Shown: positions 15,284-23,700, counted from the stretch's first letter. The stretch is 35,817 nucleotides of DNA from Deltaproteobacteria bacterium Ga0077550 (GCA_001464385.1 LNFB01000049.1:1-35817); one strand, 5' to 3'. Notes: a model not told the origin generated them from the sequence alone. A program made the numbers and translations.

Positions 15284-16710
15284 GGCTTGTACGGGCTGCC
15301 GAACAGGCGCTTGCTCGGGGTGGCCGCGCCCGCGTCATCGCGGGTGCGTTGGCGTCGGAGGCGTCGCGCAGGCTCGGGGTTCGACGGCGCGCGATCGGGC
15401 GGGCTGGCCTGCGCGGCGGCGGGCGTCGGCGCGGGGGCGGGCGCGTGCACGGTGGCGATCGCGTCGACGGGGGGCGCGGTGGTCGGTGCGGCGATCGACT
15501 CGGGCGCAGCGCTCACGTCGGGCGCAGCGCCCACGTCGGGCGCAGCGCCCACGTCCGCGGGCACCTCGGGCTCCGGCCGATTCGATCGCGCCGCGAAGGC
15601 GACCATGGACACCGCGCCGACGGCCGCAGCCCCGGCCCACGCCGCGATCGCGCGGCCGCGTCGCCGCGTCGCCGTGACGACGGCTGGGCTCGACTCGAGC
15701 AGCATCGCCCCACCGAGGGTGCGCTCGAGGGCCCGATCGTCCGCGAGCTTGTCGTCGGCGAAGCGCTCGGCCATGAACGCGGCCAGGGCCGCCCGCGGAT
15801 CCCCGAGCTGCCGTCGCGCGGCCTCGCCGAGCACGCGCACGCACACCTCCATCGACGTGCGTCGCGCCGGCTCACGCTCGAGGCAGCCCAGGATCACCGC
15901 GGTGACCTCGGCGTCGTCGATCCCGGTCAGCGGCGGGATGTCTCGGTTGACGACGTTCCACATCGTCGCGGCGTCGTGCTCCTCGGCGAACAACGAGCGG
16001 CCGCTCGTCGCCTGATGGGCCATCACGCCGAAGCTCCACGCGTCGGTCGCCGCCGACACCGGGTGACTGCCGGTGATCTGCTCGGGCGCGAGGTACTCGA
16101 GCTTGCCCTTGACCGTGCCGGCGCGGGTCGAGCTCAGGCGACCGCGCGCCGCTGCGATCCCGAAGTCGACCAGGCGCACCTGGCCGTCGTAGGCGACGTG
16201 GACGTTCTGCGGGCTGACGTCGCGGTGCACGACCGACAGCGGCAGGCCGTCGCGCCCGCGGGCGCGGTGGGCCGCCGCGAGGCCCTCGGCGGCCGCGGCG
16301 AGCACGGCGATGCGCAGCGGCAGCGGGCAGTCGGCCGCGAGCACGCTCGCGAACGATCGCCCGTGGAGGTACTCCATCACCATGCACGGCAGGCCCGCGT
16401 GCTCGACGACGTCGTGCACGCCGACGACGTTCGGGTGCTGGATCTGCGAGGCGATGCGCGCCTCGTCGAGGAACATGTCGAGGAAGTACCGCTCGCCCGC
16501 GAGGTGCGGCAGGATCACCTTCAGCGCGAGCAGCTTGTCGAACCCGCCGAGCGACGTGCGCTGCGCGGCGAAGACGGCCGCCATGCCGCCGGTCGCCACC
16601 GCTGCGATCACGCGGTAACGATCGACCACGTCGCCCACGCGGGGCAGCTCGGGCACGGCGCTCACCCTTGCGGGATCGAGACTGCCACACTCCCTGCACG
16701 CGGGCGACAC
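15280..16710 (-). CDS. Transmembrane Ser/Thr protein kinase
   Basis: Up to 476 residues. Kinase domain about 28-310 (numbering from the GTG at 16710): glycine loop VATGGMAAVF, Lys64 in LALKVI, catalytic loop VVHRDVSPQNVHV (Asp164), LVDFGIA (Asp182), activation segment ending LEYLAPEQI. All catalytic residues are intact. One membrane helix (AIAAWAGAAAVGAVSMVAFA) precedes an Ala/Pro-rich tail with GAAPDV repeats and a basic end. Start is uncertain: GTG at 16656 leaves the kinase domain intact and has AAGG upstream, while the longer form carries a CRECG stretch of unknown value. It is first in a kinase-TPR-FHA activator-RCC1 cluster with ATGA overlaps, and the FHA protein is the most likely reader of its phosphorylation. 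Confidence 0.93.
   Translation of the reverse strand: MSPACRECGSLDPARVSAVPELPRVGDVVDRYRVIAAVATGGMAAVFAAQRTSLGGFDKLLALKVILPHLAGERYFLDMFLDEARIASQIQHPNVVGVHDVVEHAGLPCMVMEYLHGRSFASVLAADCPLPLRIAVLAAAAEGLAAAHRARGRDGLPLSVVHRDVSPQNVHVAYDGQVRLVDFGIAAARGRLSSTRAGTVKGKLEYLAPEQITGSHPVSAATDAWSFGVMAHQATSGRSLFAEEHDAATMWNVVNRDIPPLTGIDDAEVTAVILGCLEREPARRTSMEVCVRVLGEAARRQLGDPRAALAAFMAERFADDKLADDRALERTLGGAMLLESSPAVVTATRRRGRAIAAWAGAAAVGAVSMVAFAARSNRPEPEVPADVGAAPDVGAAPDVSAAPESIAAPTTAPPVDAIATVHAPAPAPTPAAAQASPPDRAPSNPEPARRLRRQRTRDDAGAATPSKRLFGSPYKP
15501..15554 (-). repeat. 18-nt tandem repeat in kinase tail
   Basis: Three near-identical 18-nt units encode the GAAPDV repeats in the Pro/Ala-rich extracytoplasmic tail of the kinase. 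Confidence 0.85.
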
Positions 16711-16767
16711 GCCCGGGCGTTACCCGCGCGAAGCCCCGTGTGGCCCGCCGCTTCCCCCCACCGGGGT

Positions 16768-18108
16768 TCAGTTCCGGTAGATCGCGACGTTCTGCTCGGG
16801 GTCGGCAACCGCGATGAACGCGTCGTGCACGGCCGAGTACGCGAAGCGCCCGTACACATCGAAGGCGCCGCCCACCGGCGAGGGAGCGCCGTCGGCGGTC
16901 CACGTCCGCGCGTCGAGGTCGAGGCGGAACACGTCGCCGTGGCTCCAGCCGACCACCTGATCGTGGCTCGGATCGTAGGCGAGGCCGGGTGCGTCGCTGG
17001 TGACGATCGCGTCGGGCCCCGTGGTCTGCCACACCTCGAGCGTGCCGGCCTCGAGATCATACGCCCGCACCGCGCCGCCGCCGATGCTCAGCATCAGCCG
17101 CCGATCGGGCACGACGACCGCGGTCCGCTCGCTCCACACGCCGCCTTGATCCGGGGTCGTGTTCGTCACGAAGGTGATCTCGTTCGCGTCGAAGTCGTAC
17201 GCGTACAGGCCCCAGTTCGCCTCGAGGTAGACGAGGCCGGAGTTCGGATCGTAGTCGGCGGCGAAGTTGAACGGGAAGTAGCCGGCGATCTCGTCGAGGC
17301 TGTCGAAGTTGGTGGGCGTCGGATCCATGTCGTGCCACGTCCGCGTGCCGACATCGAACGTCCACAGCGATCCATCGCCCGCGCCGCCCTCGCCGCAGGC
17401 GATCGCGCCGCCGTTGGCGAACAGACGACCCGCGTGATCGATGAACGCCAGGCCGTCGTAGGTGTGGCGCGAGGCCGGCGTGCCGTCGGCGTACGTCTCG
17501 GTGCAGCCATTGCCTGGGTCCGACGGGTCGGTGAGGCGCTCCCATTGCATCGTGTCGAGCGGCAACCAGTACACCTCGTTCCCCCAGTAATCGTTGTGGC
17601 CGCCACCCCACATCACGACCGCGTCGTGACAGACGCTCATCGCGGCGCCGCTGTACGCGAACTCGCCGGTGCAGTAGCCGTTGCCGCAGGCCTCCGGGAA
17701 GCCGTCCTCGCACGCGCAGTGGTCGCGCCAAACGGAGCCCTCGACCTCGAGCCACGTGCCCGAGGCCAACGCGGTGATCGCCGGGTTGCCCTCGCCGCGG
17801 TAGCACGACGGTGGTGGCGGCGGCTCGCCCGTGTCGTCGACGCCGGGCCCCGAGGTGTCGCCGGCGTCGGTGCCGTCGGAGCTGCCCGGGGCCTGCGTGT
17901 CCGCGCCCGTGAGCGTCGCGTCGGTGCCCGCGGGATCGGTGCTGCCCTGGGTCCCGGAGGCCGTGGTCGTCGGAGCTCCGCCACCGTCACTCGACGCGTC
18001 GCTGGTCACCGCGTCGGTGTCGGCGGGTGAGCTCGGCTCGGCGCAGGCGAGCAGCGCAGAGAGGACGAACAGCGCGAGGGATGTCGAGGGGACGAGCGGG
18101 CGCGTCAT
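16768..18108 (-). CDS. Kelch/galactose-oxidase-like propeller lipoprotein
   Basis: 446 residues from the ATG at 18108. Lipoprotein signal LALFVLSALLAC, then about 75 residues of Ser/Thr/Gly/Asp linker ending in a Pro run. The mature domain carries Kelch-like blades: GAAMSVCHDAVVMWGGGHND, YWLPLDTMQWERLTDPSDPG, SRHTYDGLAFIDHAGRLFAN, GSLWTFDVGTRTWHDMDP and ERTAVVVPDRRLMLSIGGGA. A 'strand, V(V/M)WGGGHNDY' blade is characteristic of secreted Kelch or galactose-oxidase-like propellers. No Cu-binding Tyr/Cys pair can be assigned, so a binding role is as likely as oxidation. Conserved cysteines near the N-terminal end (HCACEDGFPEACGNGYC) probably form disulfides. The ATG has no clear Shine-Dalgarno or -10 hexamer; the frame further upstream is not protein-like. 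Confidence 0.88.
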   Translation of the reverse strand: MTRPLVPSTSLALFVLSALLACAEPSSPADTDAVTSDASSDGGGAPTTTASGTQGSTDPAGTDATLTGADTQAPGSSDGTDAGDTSGPGVDDTGEPPPPPSCYRGEGNPAITALASGTWLEVEGSVWRDHCACEDGFPEACGNGYCTGEFAYSGAAMSVCHDAVVMWGGGHNDYWGNEVYWLPLDTMQWERLTDPSDPGNGCTETYADGTPASRHTYDGLAFIDHAGRLFANGGAIACGEGGAGDGSLWTFDVGTRTWHDMDPTPTNFDSLDEIAGYFPFNFAADYDPNSGLVYLEANWGLYAYDFDANEITFVTNTTPDQGGVWSERTAVVVPDRRLMLSIGGGAVRAYDLEAGTLEVWQTTGPDAIVTSDAPGLAYDPSHDQVVGWSHGDVFRLDLDARTWTADGAPSPVGGAFDVYGRFAYSAVHDAFIAVADPEQNVAIYRN

Positions 18109-18246
18109 GGGGGCGAGCCAGCGTTGCCAGGGCCGTGCCAGCCGAGGGCAGTGCCCGATCGCGTGGGGCGAACCCCGCCGGCCGGCGGAACCCTGCCAAC
18201 GCCCGGGGCCGCCGGCCGCCCGGGGCATCCGACCAGGGGCGTCCGA

Positions 18247-19056
18247 TCAGAAGTAGAACACGAGGCCGGTCTGCCCGCCCGCGGCGATCGAGGTCGCCGC
18301 GCGCACCTGCGTGAGGCCATCGAAGATGTTGGCGCCGATGTCGAACTGGCCCTGGAACAGCAGGCTCACGCGATCGCCGATGTAGAACTCGGTGCCGATG
18401 ACCGGGCCGATCGAGAAGTTCACCAGCCAGTTGTTGTCGCCGGTGGGATCGAGGTAGTGCAGGTGGAGCATGCCGCCGGCGTATGGCGAGATCCGCCGCC
18501 ACACCCGGAACGGCTTGAGCAGCCCGACGCTCGCCGCGATGCCGGCGTCGTTCTGCGAGCTGCCGGTCTCCGGGTTGTGGTGGAACACCCCGGCGCCGAT
18601 CGAGAACGGAATGATGAAGTTCTCGGTCAGGCGACGAAAGCCGAGCTCGGTCATGAGCAGGCGATTGACGCCGTGATCGCGGACGCCGGCGATCGACAGC
18701 GGCGCGAGCCCGCCGAAGGTGAACTGCATGCCCCAGTCGCCCTGCTCGGCGCGCCGGACCGTGCGCCGCCGACCGCCGCGGGCATCGTCGTCGTCGTCGT
18801 CGTCGTCGCGCTCCTCGGCCCGCGGCGCGATCTCGTCGTCGCGGGCCGGCGCCGCGGAGGGCGGCGGCGTCTCGGCGACGGGGGTCGTCGGTCCGTCGAA
18901 GGGCGAGGCCGTCGCGGGCTCGTCCTCCGGTGTGGGCTCCGGCGTGGGCTCAGCCGCCGTCGCGGGCTCGGTCGCCGCCGGCTCCTCGGGCAGTGGCAGG
19001 GACGGGGCCGCGCCGACGACGAACGATTGCCACGCGAAGCATACTGCGAGTACCAC
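18247..19056 (-). CDS. Outer-membrane beta-barrel protein
   Basis: 269 residues, GTG start. Short signal peptide ending around VVGAAPS. A Pro/Glu/Ala-rich linker (about 20-75) and eight consecutive Asp residues precede an Arg-rich stretch. Residues 105-269 are amphipathic strands of an eight-strand-type barrel (MQFTFGGLAPLSIAGV, FIIPFSIGAGVFHHNPE, ISPYAGGMLHLHYLDP, GPVIGTEFYIGDRVSLLFQG), ending QTGLVFYF with the C-terminal Phe typical of outer-membrane proteins handled by BamA. Size fits OmpA/OmpW-like or lipid-deacylase-like barrels but the family is not clear. The start lies 7 nt after a TAGCCT hexamer. It is divergent from the Cys-rich lipoprotein gene at 19160. Confidence 0.87.
   Translation of the reverse strand: MVLAVCFAWQSFVVGAAPSLPLPEEPAATEPATAAEPTPEPTPEDEPATASPFDGPTTPVAETPPPSAAPARDDEIAPRAEERDDDDDDDDARGGRRRTVRRAEQGDWGMQFTFGGLAPLSIAGVRDHGVNRLLMTELGFRRLTENFIIPFSIGAGVFHHNPETGSSQNDAGIAASVGLLKPFRVWRRISPYAGGMLHLHYLDPTGDNNWLVNFSIGPVIGTEFYIGDRVSLLFQGQFDIGANIFDGLTQVRAATSIAAGGQTGLVFYF
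18784..18807 (-). repeat. Trinucleotide run encoding eight Asp
   Basis: One GAT followed by seven GAC codons on the minus strand, directly before an Arg-rich stretch in the barrel protein. A possible slippage site that would change the Asp count without a frameshift. Confidence 0.9.
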
Positions 19057-19063
19057 GGGCGGC

Positions 19064-19069
19064 AGGCTA
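19064..19069 (-). promoter_or_regulatory. -10-like TAGCCT for the barrel gene
   Basis: TAGCCT is 7 nt upstream of the GTG at 19056. A TTTGGC-like -35 candidate lies 17 nt further upstream. Probable leaderless start. Confidence 0.5.
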
Positions 19070-19146
19070 TCGAGGGTCCGCGCCGGGCCAAAGAAACCGG
19101 CGAAGCCGACCGACCCGGGAATTCGATCGGGCGACGGCCCGCGTGC

Positions 19147-19152
19147 TAGCCT
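19147..19152 (+). promoter_or_regulatory. -10-like TAGCCT for the Cys-rich lipoprotein gene
   Basis: TAGCCT (preceded by GC) is 7 nt before the GTG at 19160. Same hexamer and spacing as the divergent promoter at 19064-19069. Confidence 0.5.
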
Positions 19153-19159
19153 CGTCGTC

Positions 19160-20110
19160 GTGGTTGGTGCAGCGCAGGGAGTTCGAATCGGTCTGGGCTG
19201 CGCGGCCGCGGCGTGGGCGTCGATGATCGTCCCCGCGGCTTGCGGTGGTCCGGACGGCCAGGGCGAGATCGTCTCGCTGCGGCCGTTCGAACAGGCGCTG
19301 TGCGAGAAGGTCGTCGAGTGCGGGTGTGGCGAGGCCTTCGCGGCGTTCGGCGCTGCGGCGCCGCTCGACTGCGAGGGCTGGACGCTGGGCGATCTGCTGC
19401 CGACGCCGGACGACGGTTACTACTACGGGGACGGATACGGCTACGGATACGGCGACGGCGACTCGTACGAGGCCCTGCCGGCATCGATCGACGAGCAGTG
19501 CGTGGAGCGGATCGCCCGTCGCATCGACGGTGTCGACTGCGACATGTTCTTCGCCAGCGGCCCCGAGGATTGTCGCGAGTATTGCTCGCCGGTCATCGGC
19601 CCGCGGCTCGAGGGCCAGGGGTGCCTCGCCCAGGAGCACTGCGGACGCGGGCTACGCTGCCACCGCGGCGTGTGCGCCGATCCCTGCGCGGTGCAGCCGC
19701 CCGCCGAGGGCGATCCGTGCGAGTCGTTCTCCTCGCAGTGCGGCGACGACCTCGTGTGCGCCAGCGACGAGAGCGAGTGGGGCATCTGCGCGGCGCTGCC
19801 GGGCGTCGGCGCGCCGTGCATCGATGGTCGCTGCGTCGCCGGTGCGTCCTGCGGCGACGACGGGGTGTGCTTCGAGCCGGCCGCCGATGGCGAGCCGTGC
19901 AGCGGCCACCGGCAGTGCGCATCGCGGTACTGCCCGGCGGGCTTCTGCGCGTCGGCCCCGGCGCCGAACCAGCCGTGCGGGGCCAACGACGCGTGCGCGC
20001 CGGGCAGCGAGTGCGTATTCGAGGGCGATCGCGAGGTGTGTCGATCGACCGCCCCGAAGGAGTGCCTCGCGTTGCTCGAGACACTCCTGGAGTTCGCCGA
20101 TTCCTACTGA
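19160..20110 (+). CDS. Cys-rich secreted lipoprotein
   Basis: 316 residues from the GTG at 19160, which gives an Arg-containing signal region and the hydrophobic CAAAAWASMIVPAAC. The Pro-Ala-Ala-Cys site makes lipidation likely but not certain. The mature part carries more than 25 Cys in spaced modules: LCEKVVECGCGEAF, an acidic Tyr/Gly insert YYYGDGYGYGYGDGD, then repeated 'G.(P/G)C....QC.....C..G.C' units (GQGCLAQEHCGRGLRCHRG, GEPCSGHRQCASRYCPAGFC, NQPCGANDACAPGSEC). These are the Dickkopf/colipase-like Cys-rich repeats common in Myxococcota surface proteins. Function unknown. The stop overlaps that of the convergent dikinase-like gene by 7 nt. Confidence 0.83.
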   Translation: MVGAAQGVRIGLGCAAAAWASMIVPAACGGPDGQGEIVSLRPFEQALCEKVVECGCGEAFAAFGAAAPLDCEGWTLGDLLPTPDDGYYYGDGYGYGYGDGDSYEALPASIDEQCVERIARRIDGVDCDMFFASGPEDCREYCSPVIGPRLEGQGCLAQEHCGRGLRCHRGVCADPCAVQPPAEGDPCESFSSQCGDDLVCASDESEWGICAALPGVGAPCIDGRCVAGASCGDDGVCFEPAADGEPCSGHRQCASRYCPAGFCASAPAPNQPCGANDACAPGSECVFEGDREVCRSTAPKECLALLETLLEFADSY

Positions 20111-22320
20111 ACGCCGTCGCACTCGCCGGAGCCGCCGATGTCCGACGAGCCCGGATCCCACGGGAACGGCCGCGCCTGCTTGATGAACAGCGTCGGCGGG
20201 TTGCCCGGATCGAGCTTGTCGTCGAACTTGAACTCGACGTCCATGCCGTACCACTCGCCGTCGTTGCCGTACACCGGCAGGAACCGCGTGTGGATCGCAT
20301 CGAGCGCGACGCCGAGGTCCTGCACCTGTTGGTTCGTCAGCACCGTCTGGCCGGCGGGGATCAGCGTGCTGTGGGTGATGTACGTGACCGGCTGGCCGGG
20401 ATAGTAGAAGTAGTGCAGATACGCGTCCGGCAGCACGCCGGGCTCGGGCTGCACGACCTCGTTCTCGCCGATCTGCACGTTCACGTAGAAGCCCGGCTCG
20501 ACCCCCGAGGTGTCGAAGATGTTGTTCGTCACCGCGACGCCGTTGGCCTCCTCGTCGGGGAAGTTGGGCGTGGTGAGCAGCGCCATCGCGCAGGCGTGCT
20601 GATCGATGCTGTAGTAGCCGCGCTCCTCGTAGGCGCGCGGGTTCCAGATGTTGAGCCACGCCTCCTTGATCGCCCACTCGACGCTGCCCTGGGAGCCCGG
20701 CGGATCCTCGGTGTCGCCGGTCTGCGAGTTGTAGAGGCCGGCGCCGGTGAAGGTGCCCAGGTCCTCGGCGTTGGTGCTCGAGCGGAAGCGGATCTTGTGC
20801 TGCCCGGGGAACTTGGTGTTGAACTTGGTGATCACCGCGGCGAGGAACGCCTGGTCGATCGGCGCGGCGCGGAGGTCGGCCTGGAACGCCAGCAGCTGCT
20901 CCTCGCGGAACACCGGATCGGCCCACTCGGGGTCGGCCTCGAGCGCGGTGATCTGATCCCAGAACCCGTTGTCGTTCATGAACTGGTCATAGTAGTAGAA
21001 CGGGATCACGAAGCCGTCCTGCATCGGGATGACCGCGGGATCCATGTCGAAGAGCGCCGCGTAGTTGGTGCCCTTGGATCCGAACTTGGTCAGGCCCTCG
21101 TCGATCGCCGCGGAGAGGTCCGCAGCGTCGTCGACGACGTCCTCCATGTCGGTCAGGTCGGTCTCGGTGAGATCGAGCTGCGGCACGCCCAGCGGATCGG
21201 GCTTGTTCTCCTCCCACCACGCGTCGGCCTCCTCCTGGGTGACCTCCTCGACGGTGTAGCCGAAGGCGTCGACGACCAGGCGGACGTTCTTGCCCTCGAG
21301 GGCGAGGAGCTCGGGATCCTCGTGGGCGTTGCGCAGGCCCATGTTCGGCGTGCCGCGGTTGACCGACAGCACGTTGATGTGGGCCAGCGGGGTCTGGAAC
21401 TCGGCGGTGATGATGCCAGCGGTGATCGAGATGTCGATCGGGACGGCGTCGAGCACCGCGATGTCGCGGAACGGGATGTACGTGCCCGCGACCTCGTCGG
21501 CGTTGTAGAACGCGAGCCGCCCGTAGGTCTCGCCGAGGTTGTAGGCCTGGTACTGCACACCGGCGAACAGCTCGTCGGTGGTGATGATCTCGATGTCCTC
21601 GTCGAGGCTGGGGACGAGGCCTTCGATCGCGCTGGAGGTCGGGTGGAAGACGAGCTCTTCGCCGAAGTAGCTGTCGTCGCGGATCTGCCGGTACGCCTGC
21701 ATGATCATGTCGGCGTCGGCGGTGTCGTAGGGCGACAGCTCGTAGGTGAACTTGTTCGGGCCCTCGTAGTACGTCAGTGCGCCGAGCAGGAACCGGCGGT
21801 TGGGGCTGTAGTACTCGATGCTGTTGAACGTCCCGAGGTCGGGCACCGGCGGCAGCCCGTCCCCCGAGAGGAACGCCGACGCGAAGTTCCAGTGGATCGG
21901 GTAGCAGCGGCTGTTGGCGAAGTAGAGTGCGTTGTCGCCGCTGCGATCGATGAACGTCTTGATCGATCGCGCGCCGGCGATGCTGGCGTCCAGCGGGAGC
22001 GAGGCCAGGGCGTCGAAGTCATCCCTGCAGCCGAGCTGCTGCGAGTAGTCCTGCGACAGGCCCTCGGTCACGACGCAGGCCCACGGCGAGTCGCCGGTCG
22101 ACCCCGAGGAGCTCGTGTCGGCGGACGTCGTGCTCGGGCCGGAGCTCGCCGTGGTGTCGGCGGTGCCGGCGGTCGCGGAGCTCGAGCCCGTGGTCTCGTC
22201 CGGGGTCGCGCTGGTGTCGTCGCCGCAGGCGGTGCCGAGGGCGAGCGCGGACAGCAGGAGTCGGGGCGTCAGTCGATGCGAGAGTCGATGCGAGAGTCGA
22301 TGCGTCAATGGTTGGGTCAT
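20104..22320 (-). CDS. Secreted lipoprotein with phosphohistidine and PEP-synthase-type ATP-grasp domains
   Basis: 738 residues from the ATG at 22320. The n-region contains HRLS repeats; signal ends LLLSALALGTAC. After a Thr/Ser/Asp linker there are two recognisable parts. Around residue 314, TPLAHINVLSVNRGTP aligns with the swivelling phosphohistidine domain of PEP-utilising enzymes (usual pattern TSHAAIVARELGIP). From about 410 to 725 is a PPDK_N/PEP-synthase ATP-grasp domain: FGSKGTNYAALFDM (lid/ATP entry), RFRSSTNAEDLGTFTGAGLY and the closing LFIKQARPFPW. The order, phosphohistidine before ATP-grasp, is that of glucan water dikinases rather than PEP synthase. A lipid-anchored version outside the cytoplasm, where ATP is scarce, is unusual. 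It lies 19 nt downstream of a propeller lipoprotein gene, probably one operon. Confidence 0.85.
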   Translation of the reverse strand: MTQPLTHRLSHRLSHRLTPRLLLSALALGTACGDDTSATPDETTGSSSATAGTADTTASSGPSTTSADTSSSGSTGDSPWACVVTEGLSQDYSQQLGCRDDFDALASLPLDASIAGARSIKTFIDRSGDNALYFANSRCYPIHWNFASAFLSGDGLPPVPDLGTFNSIEYYSPNRRFLLGALTYYEGPNKFTYELSPYDTADADMIMQAYRQIRDDSYFGEELVFHPTSSAIEGLVPSLDEDIEIITTDELFAGVQYQAYNLGETYGRLAFYNADEVAGTYIPFRDIAVLDAVPIDISITAGIITAEFQTPLAHINVLSVNRGTPNMGLRNAHEDPELLALEGKNVRLVVDAFGYTVEEVTQEEADAWWEENKPDPLGVPQLDLTETDLTDMEDVVDDAADLSAAIDEGLTKFGSKGTNYAALFDMDPAVIPMQDGFVIPFYYYDQFMNDNGFWDQITALEADPEWADPVFREEQLLAFQADLRAAPIDQAFLAAVITKFNTKFPGQHKIRFRSSTNAEDLGTFTGAGLYNSQTGDTEDPPGSQGSVEWAIKEAWLNIWNPRAYEERGYYSIDQHACAMALLTTPNFPDEEANGVAVTNNIFDTSGVEPGFYVNVQIGENEVVQPEPGVLPDAYLHYFYYPGQPVTYITHSTLIPAGQTVLTNQQVQDLGVALDAIHTRFLPVYGNDGEWYGMDVEFKFDDKLDPGNPPTLFIKQARPFPWDPGSSDIGGSGECDGVQ
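22271..22306 (-). repeat. 12-nt tandem repeat (HRLS)3
   Basis: Three copies of agtcgatgcgag (last one varied) encode HRLS repeats in the positively charged start of the dikinase-like lipoprotein signal peptide. Confidence 0.9.
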
Positions 22321-22339
22321 GGCGGACTCGTGCGGCGCG

Positions 22340-23494
22340 TCAGCGCCAGGTGCGGACCGTGGATCCCGAGGGGACCCCGAGGAGGACCTCGTTGACGGAG
22401 AGGCCGTTGTACGGTTGGGGGAGGTAGATCGCGTGATCCTGCCAACCGCCGATGCCACTGCCCCACTCGAGGCCGTGGCCATAGTGCGGTTGGCCTGCAC
22501 CGCCGCCGGAGTACACGGTCGTCACCGTGCCTTCGGGATCTACGCGGTACAGGCCCGAGCTGCTATAGTCTGGAACGTAAAGATTGCCGCAGGCGTCGAT
22601 GCCGAGGCCGTCGTGGTAGCCGAGGCCGACGTTGTTCGCGAACACGTACGGATCGTCGACGGGGTCGAGGTCGTCGTCGACGGCGGAGAAATAGACGGGT
22701 GACCCCGGGGCGAGCAGCGTCGACATGTAGACGCCGGTGCTGTCGAGGTTGAACACGATGGCGCGCGGCGTCGCGCCGGGCAGGGTCAGGAACGTCGACG
22801 TATCGCCCGACTCGGGATCGATTCGCGTGACCCCGCCGCTGTGGCAGGCGTACGCCAGCTGGTCCGGGCCCACGGTGACGCCGTAGCCGCCGTACATCCC
22901 GCTGGCGACGACCGACACCTGCAGATCGGGGGTGACGCGGCGCAGCTCGCCGTTGTCGTTGAGGTAGAGCAGGTCGCCGTTGGCGAGCACGTCCATGCCC
23001 TGCGCCCCGTTGACGCCGGGGAGGAACACCGAGACGTCGCCGTCGTACGTGACCTGCACGAGCGAGTTGAAGTCGTAGCCGATGATGTGCCCGAGATCGT
23101 CGAAGAACACGTCGTGGTAGCCCTTGGCCCCCGCGATCTGCATCTCGGCGATGAACGGCGTGGTGAGGTCGTCGCAGTCGTAGTCGAGTGGTTCGACGCC
23201 CGTGGTGCCGTCGGTCGTGCCGGTGGCCATGCCGCCGCCGACGTCGAACAGGAAGCCCATGCTCTCGCCGCCCTCGGGCGCGCTGCCCGAGCTGCTGGAT
23301 CCGGGCGCGCCCGTGGTGCTCGGGTCGGGCGCGGCGGTGGTCTCCGGGCTCGGCGTCGGGCCGCTGGTGGTCGGATCGGACGGGCCCGAGCTGCCGCCCT
23401 CCGTCGTCGACGCGGCCGGGGAGACGACGCCACCGCACGCGCTCGTCGAGGCGAGCCACGCGCACAGCACCGTCGTCCGGGATCTCGATCGCAT
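22340..23494 (-). CDS. NHL/SMP-30-like beta-propeller lipoprotein
   Basis: 384 residues from the ATG at 23494. Lipoprotein signal MRSRSRTTVLCAWLASTSAC, then a Ser/Thr/Pro/Gly linker of about 70 residues. The mature part has propeller blades with the 'DDLGHIIGYDFNSLVQVTYD', 'VLANGDLLYLNDNGELRRVT', 'GPDQLAYACHSGGVTRIDPE' and 'DACGNLYVPDYSSSGLYRVD' type: strand, G(N/D)LY turn, strand, R.(D/T)P. This is an NHL/SMP-30-like six-to-seven-bladed fold, usually ligand binding. It is the first gene of a two-gene unit with the secreted dikinase-like lipoprotein. A TAAGGT hexamer 7 nt before the ATG contains AAGG, so it could be a -10 box or a Shine-Dalgarno. Confidence 0.87.
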   Translation of the reverse strand: MRSRSRTTVLCAWLASTSACGGVVSPAASTTEGGSSGPSDPTTSGPTPSPETTAAPDPSTTGAPGSSSSGSAPEGGESMGFLFDVGGGMATGTTDGTTGVEPLDYDCDDLTTPFIAEMQIAGAKGYHDVFFDDLGHIIGYDFNSLVQVTYDGDVSVFLPGVNGAQGMDVLANGDLLYLNDNGELRRVTPDLQVSVVASGMYGGYGVTVGPDQLAYACHSGGVTRIDPESGDTSTFLTLPGATPRAIVFNLDSTGVYMSTLLAPGSPVYFSAVDDDLDPVDDPYVFANNVGLGYHDGLGIDACGNLYVPDYSSSGLYRVDPEGTVTTVYSGGGAGQPHYGHGLEWGSGIGGWQDHAIYLPQPYNGLSVNEVLLGVPSGSTVRTWR

Positions 23495-23501
23495 CGGGTC
23501 A

Positions 23502-23507
23502 ACCTTA
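23502..23507 (-). promoter_or_regulatory. TAAGGT before the propeller/dikinase pair
   Basis: TAAGGT ends 7 nt before the ATG at 23494. It fits the TAnnnT leaderless pattern of neighbours but AAGG could also serve as a ribosome binding site. Confidence 0.35.
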
Positions 23508-23685
23508 GTCGCGAACGCGGGCCCGCGGTGCACGGATGCGGATCATCGCTGCGATGACCGGTGGGACGGCCGTGCGTCTCCGCGCGGTGGCGACCCGAGG
23601 CGTGCTCGATCTCCATGGTGCGGCGCGCCGATGCCCTTCAGCGGGGGTACCGCCGCGCCGACGCCGGTCGCTCGGCGCGCTGTGG

Positions 23686-23691
23686 TACCCT
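23686..23691 (+). promoter_or_regulatory. -10-like TACCCT for the DUF3124 gene
   Basis: TACCCT ends 9 nt before the GTG at 23701. No Shine-Dalgarno is present, so the transcript is probably leaderless. Confidence 0.5.
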
Positions 23692-23700
23692 GCGCAACCC

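Noticed and set aside
18201..18226. GCCCGGGGC repeated twice between the Kelch-like and barrel genes, considered as a terminator.
   Set aside because: The two copies are direct repeats, each self-palindromic only over six bases, and there is no T tract.
19181..19189. GTTCGAATC, resembling the T-loop of a tRNA.
   Set aside because: The flanking bases do not form a T-stem, and no acceptor or anticodon arm can be built; it lies within the signal-peptide codons of a lipoprotein gene.
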